Source of the DNA: Spirochaetes bacterium ADurb.Bin218
GTDB lineage: Bacteria > Spirochaetota > UBA4802 > UBA5550
DNA: 64,000 nt
Assembly: GCA_002069965.1 (NCBI GenBank)
Contig: MWCI01000001.1
Coordinates: 78,045-142,044, forward strand
Reading direction: 5' to 3'
A model generated the notes under the pieces. That model searched no databases, was not told the origin of the DNA, and saw only the letters and a list, made by a program, of their open reading frames with translations. A program made the translations under genes and the position numbers. Position 1 is the first letter of the stretch, and every line of letters starts with the position of its first letter. This document shows positions 17,755 to 26,882 of the stretch, piece after piece.

Positions 17755-18078
17755 ATGAGTGACAAACTCTATATACAGGAATTTCTTGATGTCAATGAAC
17801 AATTTGCAATTGATAAAAAAAGAAAAATTGACCTGAAAGAAGATCTTGTAGCTTTTGTTGGTTCTCCCAAAAAACATCCATCTAATGAGAATGTTGTTAT
17901 GCTTATAGAAAATCCCTTTGATGAGCACAAAATTTTCTACGAGTTTTATATCGATAGTATTTCTGCGGTAGAAGAGATAGGAACAATAGCATCAGAAAAT
18001 TCTCAAAGCGCATATCAGGTGCGTCTATGGGTCAAAAAAGGGACCATAGCGATAAAATCTGAAACTTTTATAGTTTGA
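17755..18078 (+). CDS. Unknown 107-aa protein heading the T2SS locus
   Basis: I do not recognise it. The sequence has no signal peptide, membrane helix or cysteine. It is a mixed alpha/beta protein with a charged N-terminal helix, and the second half (FYEFYIDSISAVEEIG...YQVRLWVKKGT) looks like a small beta-barrel with a conserved-looking loop. The ATG start has a G-run (17738-17742) about 12 bases upstream. It lies 41 bases before gspC on the same strand, so it could be a cytoplasmic accessory or regulator of the secretion operon, or merely a neighbour. Confidence 0.7.
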   Translation: MSDKLYIQEFLDVNEQFAIDKKRKIDLKEDLVAFVGSPKKHPSNENVVMLIENPFDEHKIFYEFYIDSISAVEEIGTIASENSQSAYQVRLWVKKGTIAIKSETFIV

Positions 18079-18119
18079 TTATACTTTTTATTTAAAAAAT
18101 TTATATTATGTTTTGAGCT

Positions 18120-18965
18120 ATGACATTAAACAATAAAAACATATTCTATCATGGACTAACTTTTATAGCTGCTGTGATATTTGCCTTTGTCACTGCAATT
18201 ACAATAAATCAGGTTTTTAAGGGATTATTTTTTGTCTATCCTTCAGAAAAAAAACGGTTAAGACCTATTACTGTAAACACTGCAAGATATTCTGAGGTGA
18301 AAATAGATAAGATCCTTGAATCTGGCTTTTTTAGAGCAACAGTAGGATCTGCAACTGGTGAATCTGACAATCAAATTACTTCTGAGATAACTGATCTAAA
18401 ACTCCTTGGCACAGTTACAGGCCCTTCATCCATTGCCAGAGCTCTTATACTTAAAAAAGGAGAAAAGCAGGCATCAGTATTTCGAATTGGAAGTGATGTC
18501 TATGGCTATACTCTTTCAGGAGTTGAATCCTCTAAGGTTTACCTCAAGAGTGGCTCTTCTGTTTCAACTCTCTCTCTTTATGAAAAAAAGGATCTCACCG
18601 GTGAAAAGTCATCAACTTCTACAGGATCTGTTGATACTGCTGCTAAGAAAACTATAAGCAGAGCTGAGTTTCAGCAAAAAATGCTAAATGATATTGATAA
18701 TGCGATGCAGGGTGTCAAAGCTGGTCCATATAGAGTCAATGGGCAGATTGAGGGCTTTCAGTTAATCCGTATAAGGCCCTATAATGTGCTCTATGAATAT
18801 GGACTTAGAAGTGGTGATATTATTAAGCGTATAAATGGCAAAAAGGTAGACAGCACAGAAAAACTTTATAATATGTGGCAGGGATTTAAAAATGAATCCC
18901 AGCTTGTTTTTGATATAGAAAGAGATGGAAAAGTTTTAACATTAAGTATAAATATAACTGATTAA
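18120..18965 (+). CDS. gspC: Type II secretion inner-membrane protein GspC (PDZ type)
   Basis: Links the inner-membrane platform to the secretin. A single N-terminal membrane helix (about 12-35) is followed by the homology region (about 85-155; ITDLKLLGTVTGPSSIARALI...) that contacts the secretin N0 domain. A C-terminal PDZ domain (about 195-281; GFQLIRIRPYNVLYEYGLRSGDIIKRING) closes the protein. At 281 residues it is normal. It is the first of twelve consecutive gsp genes and lies 12 bases before gspD. Distinguishable from TonB-like proteins by the PDZ domain and context. Confidence 0.92.
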   Translation: MTLNNKNIFYHGLTFIAAVIFAFVTAITINQVFKGLFFVYPSEKKRLRPITVNTARYSEVKIDKILESGFFRATVGSATGESDNQITSEITDLKLLGTVTGPSSIARALILKKGEKQASVFRIGSDVYGYTLSGVESSKVYLKSGSSVSTLSLYEKKDLTGEKSSTSTGSVDTAAKKTISRAEFQQKMLNDIDNAMQGVKAGPYRVNGQIEGFQLIRIRPYNVLYEYGLRSGDIIKRINGKKVDSTEKLYNMWQGFKNESQLVFDIERDGKVLTLSINITD

Positions 18966-18977
18966 GCAGGAATAACT

Positions 18978-20693
18978 ATGGCTAAAAAATTTACTCCAAT
19001 TATATTATCTATTTCAATTATCCTTGGGACCTCCTTTATAACAGGTCTTGAAACTCTCGCTGCAAAAAAAACCGCCAGGGAAAATACCTTCTCTTTGAAT
19101 TTCAACGATGTAGAGATCTCTGATTTCCTCAATGTGATGAGTCAGATCCTTGAGAAAAATATAATCATAAGCGATAAGGTTAAAGGTAAAATTACAATAA
19201 GTTCAGCAAAGAAGGTCCCTGTTGACCAGGCCTTTGACTTGATGAAATCCATACTTGAGATTAAAGGCTTTGCTGTTATAGAGACTGGTAATTTGATTAA
19301 AATTGTTCCAATAAAGGATGCAGTTCAAAAAAATATTGAGGTTATCCTTGATGGTGAGAAGATAGTTCTTCAAGATGAAAATGCAGTTACATACCTTCTT
19401 GAAATTAAAAATGCCGATGCAAATGACATTGCTTCTGTTTTAAAAACCTTAAAATCCCCAGATGCTGATGTAGTTGTATATAAAACTCTCAATATGATAA
19501 TTTTTACAGGTCAGGGAAGTGAAATAAATGGTCTTGTTAAAGTTGCCCGTCAGCTTGACCGTAAGCCAGCAGAAACTACAGAAATTACTAAGGATATAAT
19601 TGATGAAGGCTCATCCATTCACGTTGTGCACCTGGAAAATGCTGATGCAACTACTCTGGCTGATGTGCTTTCCAGAATTCCTTTTTCGCAATATGCCGTT
19701 GTTAATACTCAGCCCAAGGACAACAATCCTCAGAATAAGCAATCAGGGGAAAAACCAAAACTCTCTATAATACCAAATAAAGAGACTAATTCTCTTATTA
19801 TAAATGCCTCCCCTGCTGAGTTTAAAGAGATCTATAATATCATAAAACAATTGGACATTGTCCGTCCGCAGGTGCTGATAGAGGCCATAGTCCTTGAGGT
19901 TGATGCTACCTCATCATGGGGTCTTGGAATTAACTGGGACATGGGTGGTAAAAAGAATAATAATATGTTTGGTGGTTCCTCTGGTTTTGGTGGAGTGCCA
20001 AACTTTTCCAATCCCTCTGGACTTGAAAATAAAACTCTCGCTGTACCAATGACAAATAATACCTTTACACTTGGCTATGTAAGAGATGCCTCTATTCTCG
20101 GGTTTATTCTTCTTAATGCTACTGGCGAGGAGCAGCTTATAAACGTTCTTTCGACTCCTCATATTCTAACAATTGATAATCAGGAAGCTGAGATAAATGT
20201 GGGAGAGGAAATATCAGTTACAACAAATACAAAGGTAAGCGATAGTGGAACCCTTTATTATACCTATGAGTATAAACCTGTTGGACTTAAGATGAAAATC
20301 ACCCCTCACATAACAAGAGGTGAACGAATAACAATGGACTTTTTTCTTGAGGCCAACTCTGTGCTGGATCAAACTACAACATCAACAACAAAGCCACCAG
20401 ACTTGGGAAAGAGAGATATGAAGACAAAGATTACAGTAAATGATGGCATGACAGTTGTTGTCGGTGGGCTCATTCGAACATCAAAAAAAGATACTGAATA
20501 TAAAGTTCCAATTCTTGGAGACATTCCACTTCTTGGATGGTTTTTCAAGAGCAAGAGCAAGGAAGACACAAAGACTAACCTTTTAGTATTTATAACACCA
20601 AGGATTGTTACAGATCCGGAGAAGATAAAGAAGATCACAGAAGAGAAAGAGCAGTCTATTAAAAAAATACAGGAAGAGTCCAGAGAAAAGTAA
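18978..20693 (+). CDS. gspD: Type II secretion secretin GspD
   Basis: Forms the outer-membrane channel. A signal peptide (about 1-29) precedes the N0 domain (about 37-120), two N1/N2-type domains (about 130-190 and 210-300) and the secretin core (about 300-550). The core ends in the signature VPILGDIPLLGWFFKSK and LLVFITPRIV. I count one fewer N-domain than in long GspD proteins, consistent with the modest 571 residues. The C-terminus is a charged Lys/Glu tail without an evident pilotin-binding S-domain. AGGA lies seven bases before the ATG. Confidence 0.95.
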   Translation: MAKKFTPIILSISIILGTSFITGLETLAAKKTARENTFSLNFNDVEISDFLNVMSQILEKNIIISDKVKGKITISSAKKVPVDQAFDLMKSILEIKGFAVIETGNLIKIVPIKDAVQKNIEVILDGEKIVLQDENAVTYLLEIKNADANDIASVLKTLKSPDADVVVYKTLNMIIFTGQGSEINGLVKVARQLDRKPAETTEITKDIIDEGSSIHVVHLENADATTLADVLSRIPFSQYAVVNTQPKDNNPQNKQSGEKPKLSIIPNKETNSLIINASPAEFKEIYNIIKQLDIVRPQVLIEAIVLEVDATSSWGLGINWDMGGKKNNNMFGGSSGFGGVPNFSNPSGLENKTLAVPMTNNTFTLGYVRDASILGFILLNATGEEQLINVLSTPHILTIDNQEAEINVGEEISVTTNTKVSDSGTLYYTYEYKPVGLKMKITPHITRGERITMDFFLEANSVLDQTTTSTTKPPDLGKRDMKTKITVNDGMTVVVGGLIRTSKKDTEYKVPILGDIPLLGWFFKSKSKEDTKTNLLVFITPRIVTDPEKIKKITEEKEQSIKKIQEESREK

Positions 20694-20694
20694 T

Positions 20695-22395
20695 ATGGCA
20701 AGGATTAAACATAAACAAATTGGAAAGATCCTTGTTGAACAGGGTAAGATTACTCAAGAACAACTGCAGGAGGTTTTACTGCAGCAACAGGGAACTGGCC
20801 TTAGAATAGGTCAAATCATTGTAAAAAAAAATATTCTAAAGGAAAGTGATATCCTTGAAGCCCTTGCAGAACAGTTTGGAGTTAATTTTAAATCTCACCT
20901 TGAATTCTCCGATGATGAAGGTTTTTTTAAAAACATACCCCCTGGATTCTTAAAAAGCAATTTAATTGTTCCTTATAAAAAAGACAATAAAACAATTTAT
21001 ATCGCAGTGAAAGATATTCTCAACATTCAGCCTGTTGATGATCTAAAGAATATGTTTAAAGGATATAGCTTTAATATTGTTATATCTACAGAATCTGAGA
21101 TCCTTAGAATAATTTCTTCTCATTTTGAAGGAGCCTCTCTTTCAAGTACAAGCGAGATAATTGAGGATCTTGAGGAGGCTGATTTTGAGATACTTTCAAA
21201 GACCTCAACAGAGTCCGCAGAGATTTTGGATACTGCAAACGAGGCTCCAATCATACGTCTGGTTAATACGATAATACGGCAGGCTGTCAATGATAGAGCA
21301 AGTGATATTCATTTTGAGGTTTATGAAAAAGAAATAATTGTCCGCTTCAGAATAGATGGAATTTTGTATAAGATGTTTACTCCTCCAAAAAAATTTCAGG
21401 ATTCCATTATCTCGCGAATTAAAATAATGGCAAATCTTAATATTGCAGAAAACCGTTTACCCCAAGATGGTAGAATACAGGTAAAGGTAAGTGGCAAAGA
21501 AATCGATATAAGGGTCTCTGTATTTCCTACACAATTTGGTGAGAGAATTGTTTTAAGGCTACTTAATAAATCCGATATGAGCTTTGACCTTGACACAATT
21601 GGCTTTTCAGAAAATGTTCTTGCTACATTTAAAGATTTGATAAATATACCACATGGTATAATTCTTGTAACTGGTCCAACTGGTAGTGGTAAAAGCACAA
21701 CTCTATATGGAGTTTTAAGCAGACTCAATACAGATGATGTAAATATACTCACAGTAGAAGATCCAATTGAATACCAGATCAAAGGTATTGGGCAGATGCA
21801 GATTAAGCCAAAAATAGGGCTTACCTTTGCAGCGGGCTTGCGTTCTATTTTGCGACAGGATCCAGACATAATAATGATTGGTGAGATAAGAGATAAAGAG
21901 ACAGCAGAGATTGCAGTTCAGGCTGCACTTACAGGACACAGGGTTTTTTCAACTTTGCATACAAATGATGCTCCATCCGGTGTAACAAGGCTTGTTGATA
22001 TGGGAATTGAGCCATATCTTATTTCCTCATCAGTGAACGCATTTTTAGCTCAACGCCTTGTGCGTAAAATTTGCCCTAATTGTAGAGAGGCATACAAGCC
22101 ATCGCGGGAGGAGATAACCAAGGCAAATATATCCATATCTCAATCAAATAAAATTAAATTTTATAAGGGCAAGGGCTGTGACAGGTGCCTTAATACCGGT
22201 TATGCTGGTAGAATGGGTATTTTTGAGCTCATGCCTGTTTCTGATAAAATTAGAAAGCTAATTATGTCTGGAGCAGACGCCTCTGAAATAAAGAAGCAGG
22301 CAATTGCTGAGGGAATGAAGACCCTAATCGATGATGGAATTGAAAAAGTTCTCAAGGGACTTACAACCCTTGAAGAAGTGCTTCGTGTAAGCTAA
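20695..22395 (+). CDS. gspE: Type II secretion ATPase GspE
   Basis: The cytoplasmic hexameric ATPase that drives pseudopilus assembly. An N-terminal MshEN-like domain (about 1-150) is followed by the ATPase core with Walker A GPTGSGKST (327-335, K333), an Asp-box ILTVEDPIEYQI, Walker B/EIRDKETA and the His-box. The C-terminal zinc element has two CxxC pairs (CPNC and CDRC). At 566 residues it is standard. It begins 1 base after the gspD stop. Together with GspL and GspF it forms the cytoplasmic part of the machine. Confidence 0.96.
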   Translation: MARIKHKQIGKILVEQGKITQEQLQEVLLQQQGTGLRIGQIIVKKNILKESDILEALAEQFGVNFKSHLEFSDDEGFFKNIPPGFLKSNLIVPYKKDNKTIYIAVKDILNIQPVDDLKNMFKGYSFNIVISTESEILRIISSHFEGASLSSTSEIIEDLEEADFEILSKTSTESAEILDTANEAPIIRLVNTIIRQAVNDRASDIHFEVYEKEIIVRFRIDGILYKMFTPPKKFQDSIISRIKIMANLNIAENRLPQDGRIQVKVSGKEIDIRVSVFPTQFGERIVLRLLNKSDMSFDLDTIGFSENVLATFKDLINIPHGIILVTGPTGSGKSTTLYGVLSRLNTDDVNILTVEDPIEYQIKGIGQMQIKPKIGLTFAAGLRSILRQDPDIIMIGEIRDKETAEIAVQAALTGHRVFSTLHTNDAPSGVTRLVDMGIEPYLISSSVNAFLAQRLVRKICPNCREAYKPSREEITKANISISQSNKIKFYKGKGCDRCLNTGYAGRMGIFELMPVSDKIRKLIMSGADASEIKKQAIAEGMKTLIDDGIEKVLKGLTTLEEVLRVS

Positions 22396-22410
22396 GGCTT
22401 TGAGGTGTCT

Positions 22411-23643
22411 ATGGTTTATTATTATAAAGCTCTTAATAAAAAAGGTCAACAGATTTCGGATATAATAGATGCAGCAAATGAGGTTGAGGCACGAAAAAAA
22501 CTAAAATCAGAGGGTCTTTATGTTGTATCGATCTCTCAAAAATCAGATAGTGCCAGCCCTACAAATCTAAAATCACATATTGAGCTTCTTGTTGAAAGGG
22601 CAAATAGAAGTTCTGCCAAAAAGCAGGTTGGTCTTTTTTCAAGGCAGCTGGCTACTCTTTTAAAGGCTGGTATGCCACTCCTTACAGCTATTGCTGATAT
22701 TGCAGAACAAATTGATAATAAGGTATTTAAAACCATAGTGATAGACGTAAAACAAAAGATCGAAGAGGGTTATTCCTTTTCTAACGCACTTGCTTTTCAT
22801 AGAGATTTTTTTTCAGAGCTTTATATCAATATGATCCGAGTTGGAGAAAGTCTTGGCTCTCTTGATGAGGTGATGGAACGGCTTGCAGAGATGGAAGAAA
22901 AGAATAATATATTAAAAAATAAAATACGAGCAGCCCTATGGTATCCTGTTTTTATGCTTCTTTTTTCCTCTGTAATTGTTGTATTTTTGATGGTCAACAT
23001 AATACCAACAATATCTCAGGTTTTTGCAGAACAAAAGAGGGATCTGCCTCTACCAACAAAGGTGGTAATAGCTGCAAGCAATTTTCTAAGTAACTTCTGG
23101 TTTGTGATTCCTATTCTTGCAATATTGCTATATTATCTTTATAAAAAATATGTAGCTACTCCTGAAGGCCGAAGAAATATCGATGACCTGCTAATGAAGA
23201 TGCCAATAGTCAGCAGGCTTTATAATAAAATAATAGTATATCGTTTTACTTTTAATCTTGGGGTTTTGCTTTCAAATAAAGTTGATATTCTCAAAGCCTT
23301 TGAGATAGTAAAAAAAATTGTAAACAATGTTGTTGTTGAAGAAAAAATAGAAAATGCTGCAAAAAAAATCCAGGAAGGAGCACCTATATCTCAATCACTT
23401 AATAAATACGAATTTTTGCCAAAACTTGTTATAGGAATGATATCTGCTGGAGAGGCCAGCGATCGTGTTGATGAGATGCTTCTGAATATAGGTAATGTTT
23501 ACGAGAATGAAATTGATATGGTGGTTACAAGCCTCACTGGAATGGTTGAGCCACTTATTATAATTATGATGGGTATAGTTATAGGAATCATTGTTCTTTC
23601 TGTAATGATGCCTATAATGGAGATGAATTTAATGGTTCAATAA
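22411..23643 (+). CDS. gspF: Type II secretion platform protein GspF
   Basis: Polytopic inner-membrane protein of the assembly platform. It has two repeated GspF cytoplasmic domains (about 70-190 and 270-390) and three membrane helices (about 170-200, 215-240, 375-400). FSRQLATLLKAGMPLL is the family's typical first-domain start. I chose ATG 22411 over GTG 22405 because the GAGGT ribosome-binding site (22402-22406) overlaps the GTG. The gene lies between gspE and gspG. Confidence 0.94.
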   Translation: MVYYYKALNKKGQQISDIIDAANEVEARKKLKSEGLYVVSISQKSDSASPTNLKSHIELLVERANRSSAKKQVGLFSRQLATLLKAGMPLLTAIADIAEQIDNKVFKTIVIDVKQKIEEGYSFSNALAFHRDFFSELYINMIRVGESLGSLDEVMERLAEMEEKNNILKNKIRAALWYPVFMLLFSSVIVVFLMVNIIPTISQVFAEQKRDLPLPTKVVIAASNFLSNFWFVIPILAILLYYLYKKYVATPEGRRNIDDLLMKMPIVSRLYNKIIVYRFTFNLGVLLSNKVDILKAFEIVKKIVNNVVVEEKIENAAKKIQEGAPISQSLNKYEFLPKLVIGMISAGEASDRVDEMLLNIGNVYENEIDMVVTSLTGMVEPLIIIMMGIVIGIIVLSVMMPIMEMNLMVQ

Positions 23644-23670
23644 AAATTATATTTAGTAGAGAGGTAATCT

Positions 23671-24108
23671 ATGTTTCAAAGAGTGGTTAAGTATGTTACA
23701 ACAAGAATTAATAATGTAGCTTCAGATGAAGGTTTTACATTGCTTGAGCTTATGATTGTAATTACAATCATTGCCATAATTGGAGGTTTTGCAGTTTCGC
23801 GATTTACTTCCACTGTTGATAAGACAAAGGTTACAGCTGTTAAAACAGACTTTGGAACTTTTGAGACTGCACTTGAGGCCTACTATCTCAACCACAATTC
23901 ATATCCTTCTACATCTGAGGGATTGCAAAAATTGATGGATGAGGGTCTTTTGAAAAACAAGAAGGACACACTTCTTGACCCCTGGAATAACCCATATCAA
24001 TATAGATACCCTGGTCAATTCTCAGATGGCCCGGAGATCTGGAGCTATGGAGCTGACGGCAAAGAAGGCGGAGATGGCATAAATGCTGATATAAAAAGCT
24101 GGGAATGA
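23671..24108 (+). CDS. gspG: Major pseudopilin GspG
   Basis: Forms the body of the type II pseudopilus. The prepilin site is EG|FTLLELMIVITIIAIIGG with cleavage after G21 and the +5 glutamate E26. The 20-residue leader is longer than usual. The C-terminal half has the GspG signatures YYLNHNSYPSTSEGLQKL, DPWNNPYQYRYPG and the Asp-rich SYGADGKEGGDGINADI calcium-binding region. It has a clear AGAGAGGT ribosome-binding site. The peptidase that must process it (GspO/PilD) is not in the window. Confidence 0.97.
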   Translation: MFQRVVKYVTTRINNVASDEGFTLLELMIVITIIAIIGGFAVSRFTSTVDKTKVTAVKTDFGTFETALEAYYLNHNSYPSTSEGLQKLMDEGLLKNKKDTLLDPWNNPYQYRYPGQFSDGPEIWSYGADGKEGGDGINADIKSWE

Positions 24109-24111
24109 TAT

Positions 24112-24654
24112 ATGATAATACAAAATGGCCATTGCAATAGCGGTTTTACTTTAATTGAACTAATAATTGTTATGGCCATTTTTGCAGTTATGTCAGTTGT
24201 AGCTCTTCCAAAAATTTCTGGATTTCTTAGTAACGAAAGAAAAGATTCTGCTCTGTTTTCTGCCTACATTGCCGCAATTACAGACGATGCATACATAAAC
24301 AAACGAAATAATTATTTAATCATTTCCCTTGAAAAGGATTCAAAAACAGATTCAGATATATTGAGAGATAAATATAACTCAAATTCTCTACAGTGCCTAC
24401 TTTTCGATAAAGAAAATTTTTCTGATAATATGAATAATCTTTTAAAATTGAGAAAATTTTCTAATGGCTTTATCCTATCTGAGGTTATATTTGAGGGCGG
24501 AAAAACAATATCCTCTGGTTCTGTCCTTATTCCCTTTTATTCTGATGGCACAAGCGAGGCCTTCACTATGAGAGTAGTTGTAGATAACAGAGAAATTTTT
24601 TTAAAAAAATATAGAAATTCAAAGGAGGTGCAAAAAATTGAATCTCCTTTATAA
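24112..24654 (+). CDS. gspH: Minor pseudopilin GspH
   Basis: A prepilin-type leader with cleavage after G11 (SG|FTLIELIIVMAIFAVM) and E16 at +5 is followed by a 165-residue globular domain with little recognisable sequence. The position between gspG and gspI and the length of 180 residues support GspH. It begins 3 bases after the gspG stop, and its end overlaps gspI by 17 bases. Confidence 0.85.
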   Translation: MIIQNGHCNSGFTLIELIIVMAIFAVMSVVALPKISGFLSNERKDSALFSAYIAAITDDAYINKRNNYLIISLEKDSKTDSDILRDKYNSNSLQCLLFDKENFSDNMNNLLKLRKFSNGFILSEVIFEGGKTISSGSVLIPFYSDGTSEAFTMRVVVDNREIFLKKYRNSKEVQKIESPL

Positions 24655-25027
24655 AAAATTTTTTTATGGCTTTGCTCTGGTTGAGGTCTTGATTGCTGTG
24701 ACAATTTTGTCTCTGGTTCTTTTGAGTGTATACTCTGGCATATCCTCTGGGATAAATATAGTAAGTAACAGCAGAAATTATACCATGGCTATGACCGCAG
24801 CGAGATCACTGATGAATGAATTTAGAAGTAATAACATGCGAGGGGTTGACATGAAGGATGCCCCAATTGAAGGCTACCCTAACTTTTATTATGACAGGAT
24901 CACTACTCGATTTGACAATCCAATATTTGGTCCTTTGATAGTTAATAAAACTGTGATTACAGTTAAATGGAAATATAAAAGTATTCCAAACTCTTTGAGT
25001 TTATCCTATATTTATCAGGCAAGATAA
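24638..25027 (+). CDS. gspI: Minor pseudopilin GspI
   Basis: A 129-residue prepilin-like protein with cleavage site YG|FALVEVLIAVTILSLVLL (after G11, E16 at +5) and the short GspI-type C-terminal domain. The TTG start is certain from the strong AAAGGAGGT site (24621-24629) eight bases upstream. The gene therefore starts within the end of gspH. It is a tip component of the pseudopilus with J and K. Confidence 0.88.
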   Translation: MNLLYKKFFYGFALVEVLIAVTILSLVLLSVYSGISSGINIVSNSRNYTMAMTAARSLMNEFRSNNMRGVDMKDAPIEGYPNFYYDRITTRFDNPIFGPLIVNKTVITVKWKYKSIPNSLSLSYIYQAR

Positions 25028-25032
25028 GAGAG

Positions 25033-25674
25033 ATGAACAAGTTTCAACAAAACTATGGATTCACTCTTATAGAAATGCTGGTTGCAGTGACTCTTTCTTC
25101 TATAATTTTGTTGATGATCTATAGTGCATATAGCTCTGTTATAAAAACTGTTAATTACAGCAAATCAGTATCTTCATTTTATGAAAATCTTAACTTTGCA
25201 ATAAAGCGTATCGATAATGATTTAGCCAATATCTACTGGAAAGAGGAAAGTAAAAACTTGAATTTTATCTCTGATACATTTAATGGCTCAAGCAGACTCA
25301 ACTTTGTTGTTGCTGAACACAAGGAAAATAGATTTATATTTAATCTCAAAGAACAACTCCCCTTAGGGGATGTCCATGAAGTTGGCTACTATCTCAAGCC
25401 TTCTGACAAAAGGGATATTTTTTTGCTTATAAGAAGATCTTCAATTGATTATGATGACGCTCCTTTAGAAGGAGGCAGTGAAGAGGTGATACTTGAAAAA
25501 GTTAAGTCTCTCAAATTTGACTTTAAATATAGAAGTGATTGGGAATCAACCTGGGATTCCAGGAATTTGAAGAAAATACCTCGCCTCATTAAAACTACCA
25601 TTGTTATTGAAAATAATTCTGGTCAATTAGAGCAATATGAATTTATGTCAATTCCGGATATAGGTGTTGAGTGA
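25033..25674 (+). CDS. gspJ: Minor pseudopilin GspJ
   Basis: Prepilin leader with cleavage after G9 (YG|FTLIEMLVAVTLSSIILL), E14 at +5 and a 200-residue globular domain. Length and position identify it as GspJ, which binds GspI and GspK to form the pseudopilus tip. GAGAG lies just upstream of the ATG. Its TGA stop overlaps the start region of gspK. Confidence 0.87.
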   Translation: MNKFQQNYGFTLIEMLVAVTLSSIILLMIYSAYSSVIKTVNYSKSVSSFYENLNFAIKRIDNDLANIYWKEESKNLNFISDTFNGSSRLNFVVAEHKENRFIFNLKEQLPLGDVHEVGYYLKPSDKRDIFLLIRRSSIDYDDAPLEGGSEEVILEKVKSLKFDFKYRSDWESTWDSRNLKKIPRLIKTTIVIENNSGQLEQYEFMSIPDIGVE

Positions 25675-26870
25675 TGATTAAGAGGCTTTTAGAAAATTAT
25701 CACAGAAGAAAAATTTTATTGCAGGAGCGTGGCCTATTTTTTTATTTATTTAACAATAAAGGCTACATACTGCTAATTGTTTTGATTATTTCTGCCTTTA
25801 TGGTTGCAATGACCTCTGACTTTTTTTTAAAAACTCACACCTACATATCATACATAAAAAGACTTAAAAGTGATATCTCAGCAGAATTTCTTGCAATATC
25901 AGGTTTTGAAATTGCAAAGGCTGTCCTTGAGGTTGATAAACTTGGTTTGTCAAAATCCTTTATGCCAAACTTAAACAGCGATAGAGGCATAGATTCTTAC
26001 AAGGATATATGGGCTTTAAATTTTCCTGAATTACCAATTGATGATTACACTCTAAAGATTGAAATTGTTGATGAAAACTCAAAAATAAATGTCAGCAGTC
26101 TTGCAAATGACAGGGTTGAAAAGAGCCCTTACTATAATATGGTTCAGAGGCTTTTAACTTCTATGGGGCTACCTCTTGATATTGCAGATGCCCTTGTGGA
26201 TTGGGTTGATCCAGATGATGTCAGGTTCCCTTATGGGGCAGAGACCTCAAGCTATTATTTCAATCTTTCTCCACCATATACTGCGAAGAATGGAGCAATG
26301 GATTCTGTGGATGAGCTTTTGCTTGTTAAAGGTATTACTCCAGAGATCTATTATGGGCTTGGCGGAGGCAATTTTGGTATGGAGAGAAATCTTGTAGAGG
26401 ATAATAAAGGTGATGTGGAAATACCAGCATACAAAATTGGAGAAATTATAAAAAAAGAACTTGATGAAAGAGATGGAGATAGGAATAAAAGTAAACCAAT
26501 TGGCAGAGAAAAGTCACGAAGGCTCTCTGACTATCTTACAGTATATGGCCAATGGAGTGACTTTACTGATGAGAGCAATAAAATTAACATAAATACTGCA
26601 AGCTACAGAGTTCTTTCTGCTCTAAGTGACTATATGTCTGATGATGTTGTGAGTGATATCATAGTTAATCGGCAGCTTGAACCATTTCAGAGCACATCGG
26701 AGATTGCTAATTTTATAAAAAATTTTGATGACATAAAAAATTTAATCTCTGTAAAATCTTATATATTTAGAATAAAAATTATTGTTAAAAGTAGTGACAG
26801 TTTTTGCAGTTCTGTGTATTATTATGATAGAGAGAATAAGAAAATTCTCTACTGCTCAACTGGACATTAA
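25674..26870 (+). CDS. gspK: Minor pseudopilin GspK
   Basis: The largest pseudopilin, capping the pseudopilus tip. Its unusually long leader (about 30 residues) ends NKG|YILLIVLIISAFMVAM; the +5 glutamate is replaced by Ile, as expected for GspK. The globular domain (about 70-395) includes an alpha domain with helix-hairpin-helix-like segments (ADALVDWVDPDD and ININTASYRVLSAL). ATG 25674 has AGGTG seven bases upstream; GTG 25671 is an alternative start. Confidence 0.92.
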   Translation: MIKRLLENYHRRKILLQERGLFFYLFNNKGYILLIVLIISAFMVAMTSDFFLKTHTYISYIKRLKSDISAEFLAISGFEIAKAVLEVDKLGLSKSFMPNLNSDRGIDSYKDIWALNFPELPIDDYTLKIEIVDENSKINVSSLANDRVEKSPYYNMVQRLLTSMGLPLDIADALVDWVDPDDVRFPYGAETSSYYFNLSPPYTAKNGAMDSVDELLLVKGITPEIYYGLGGGNFGMERNLVEDNKGDVEIPAYKIGEIIKKELDERDGDRNKSKPIGREKSRRLSDYLTVYGQWSDFTDESNKININTASYRVLSALSDYMSDDVVSDIIVNRQLEPFQSTSEIANFIKNFDDIKNLISVKSYIFRIKIIVKSSDSFCSSVYYYDRENKKILYCSTGH

Positions 26871-26882
26871 AAGAGGTGGAAC

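Noticed and set aside
24112..25027. gspH and gspI as one frameshifted gene
   Set aside because: Each has its own prepilin cleavage site, and gspI has a strong ribosome-binding site; the 17-base overlap is normal for this operon.
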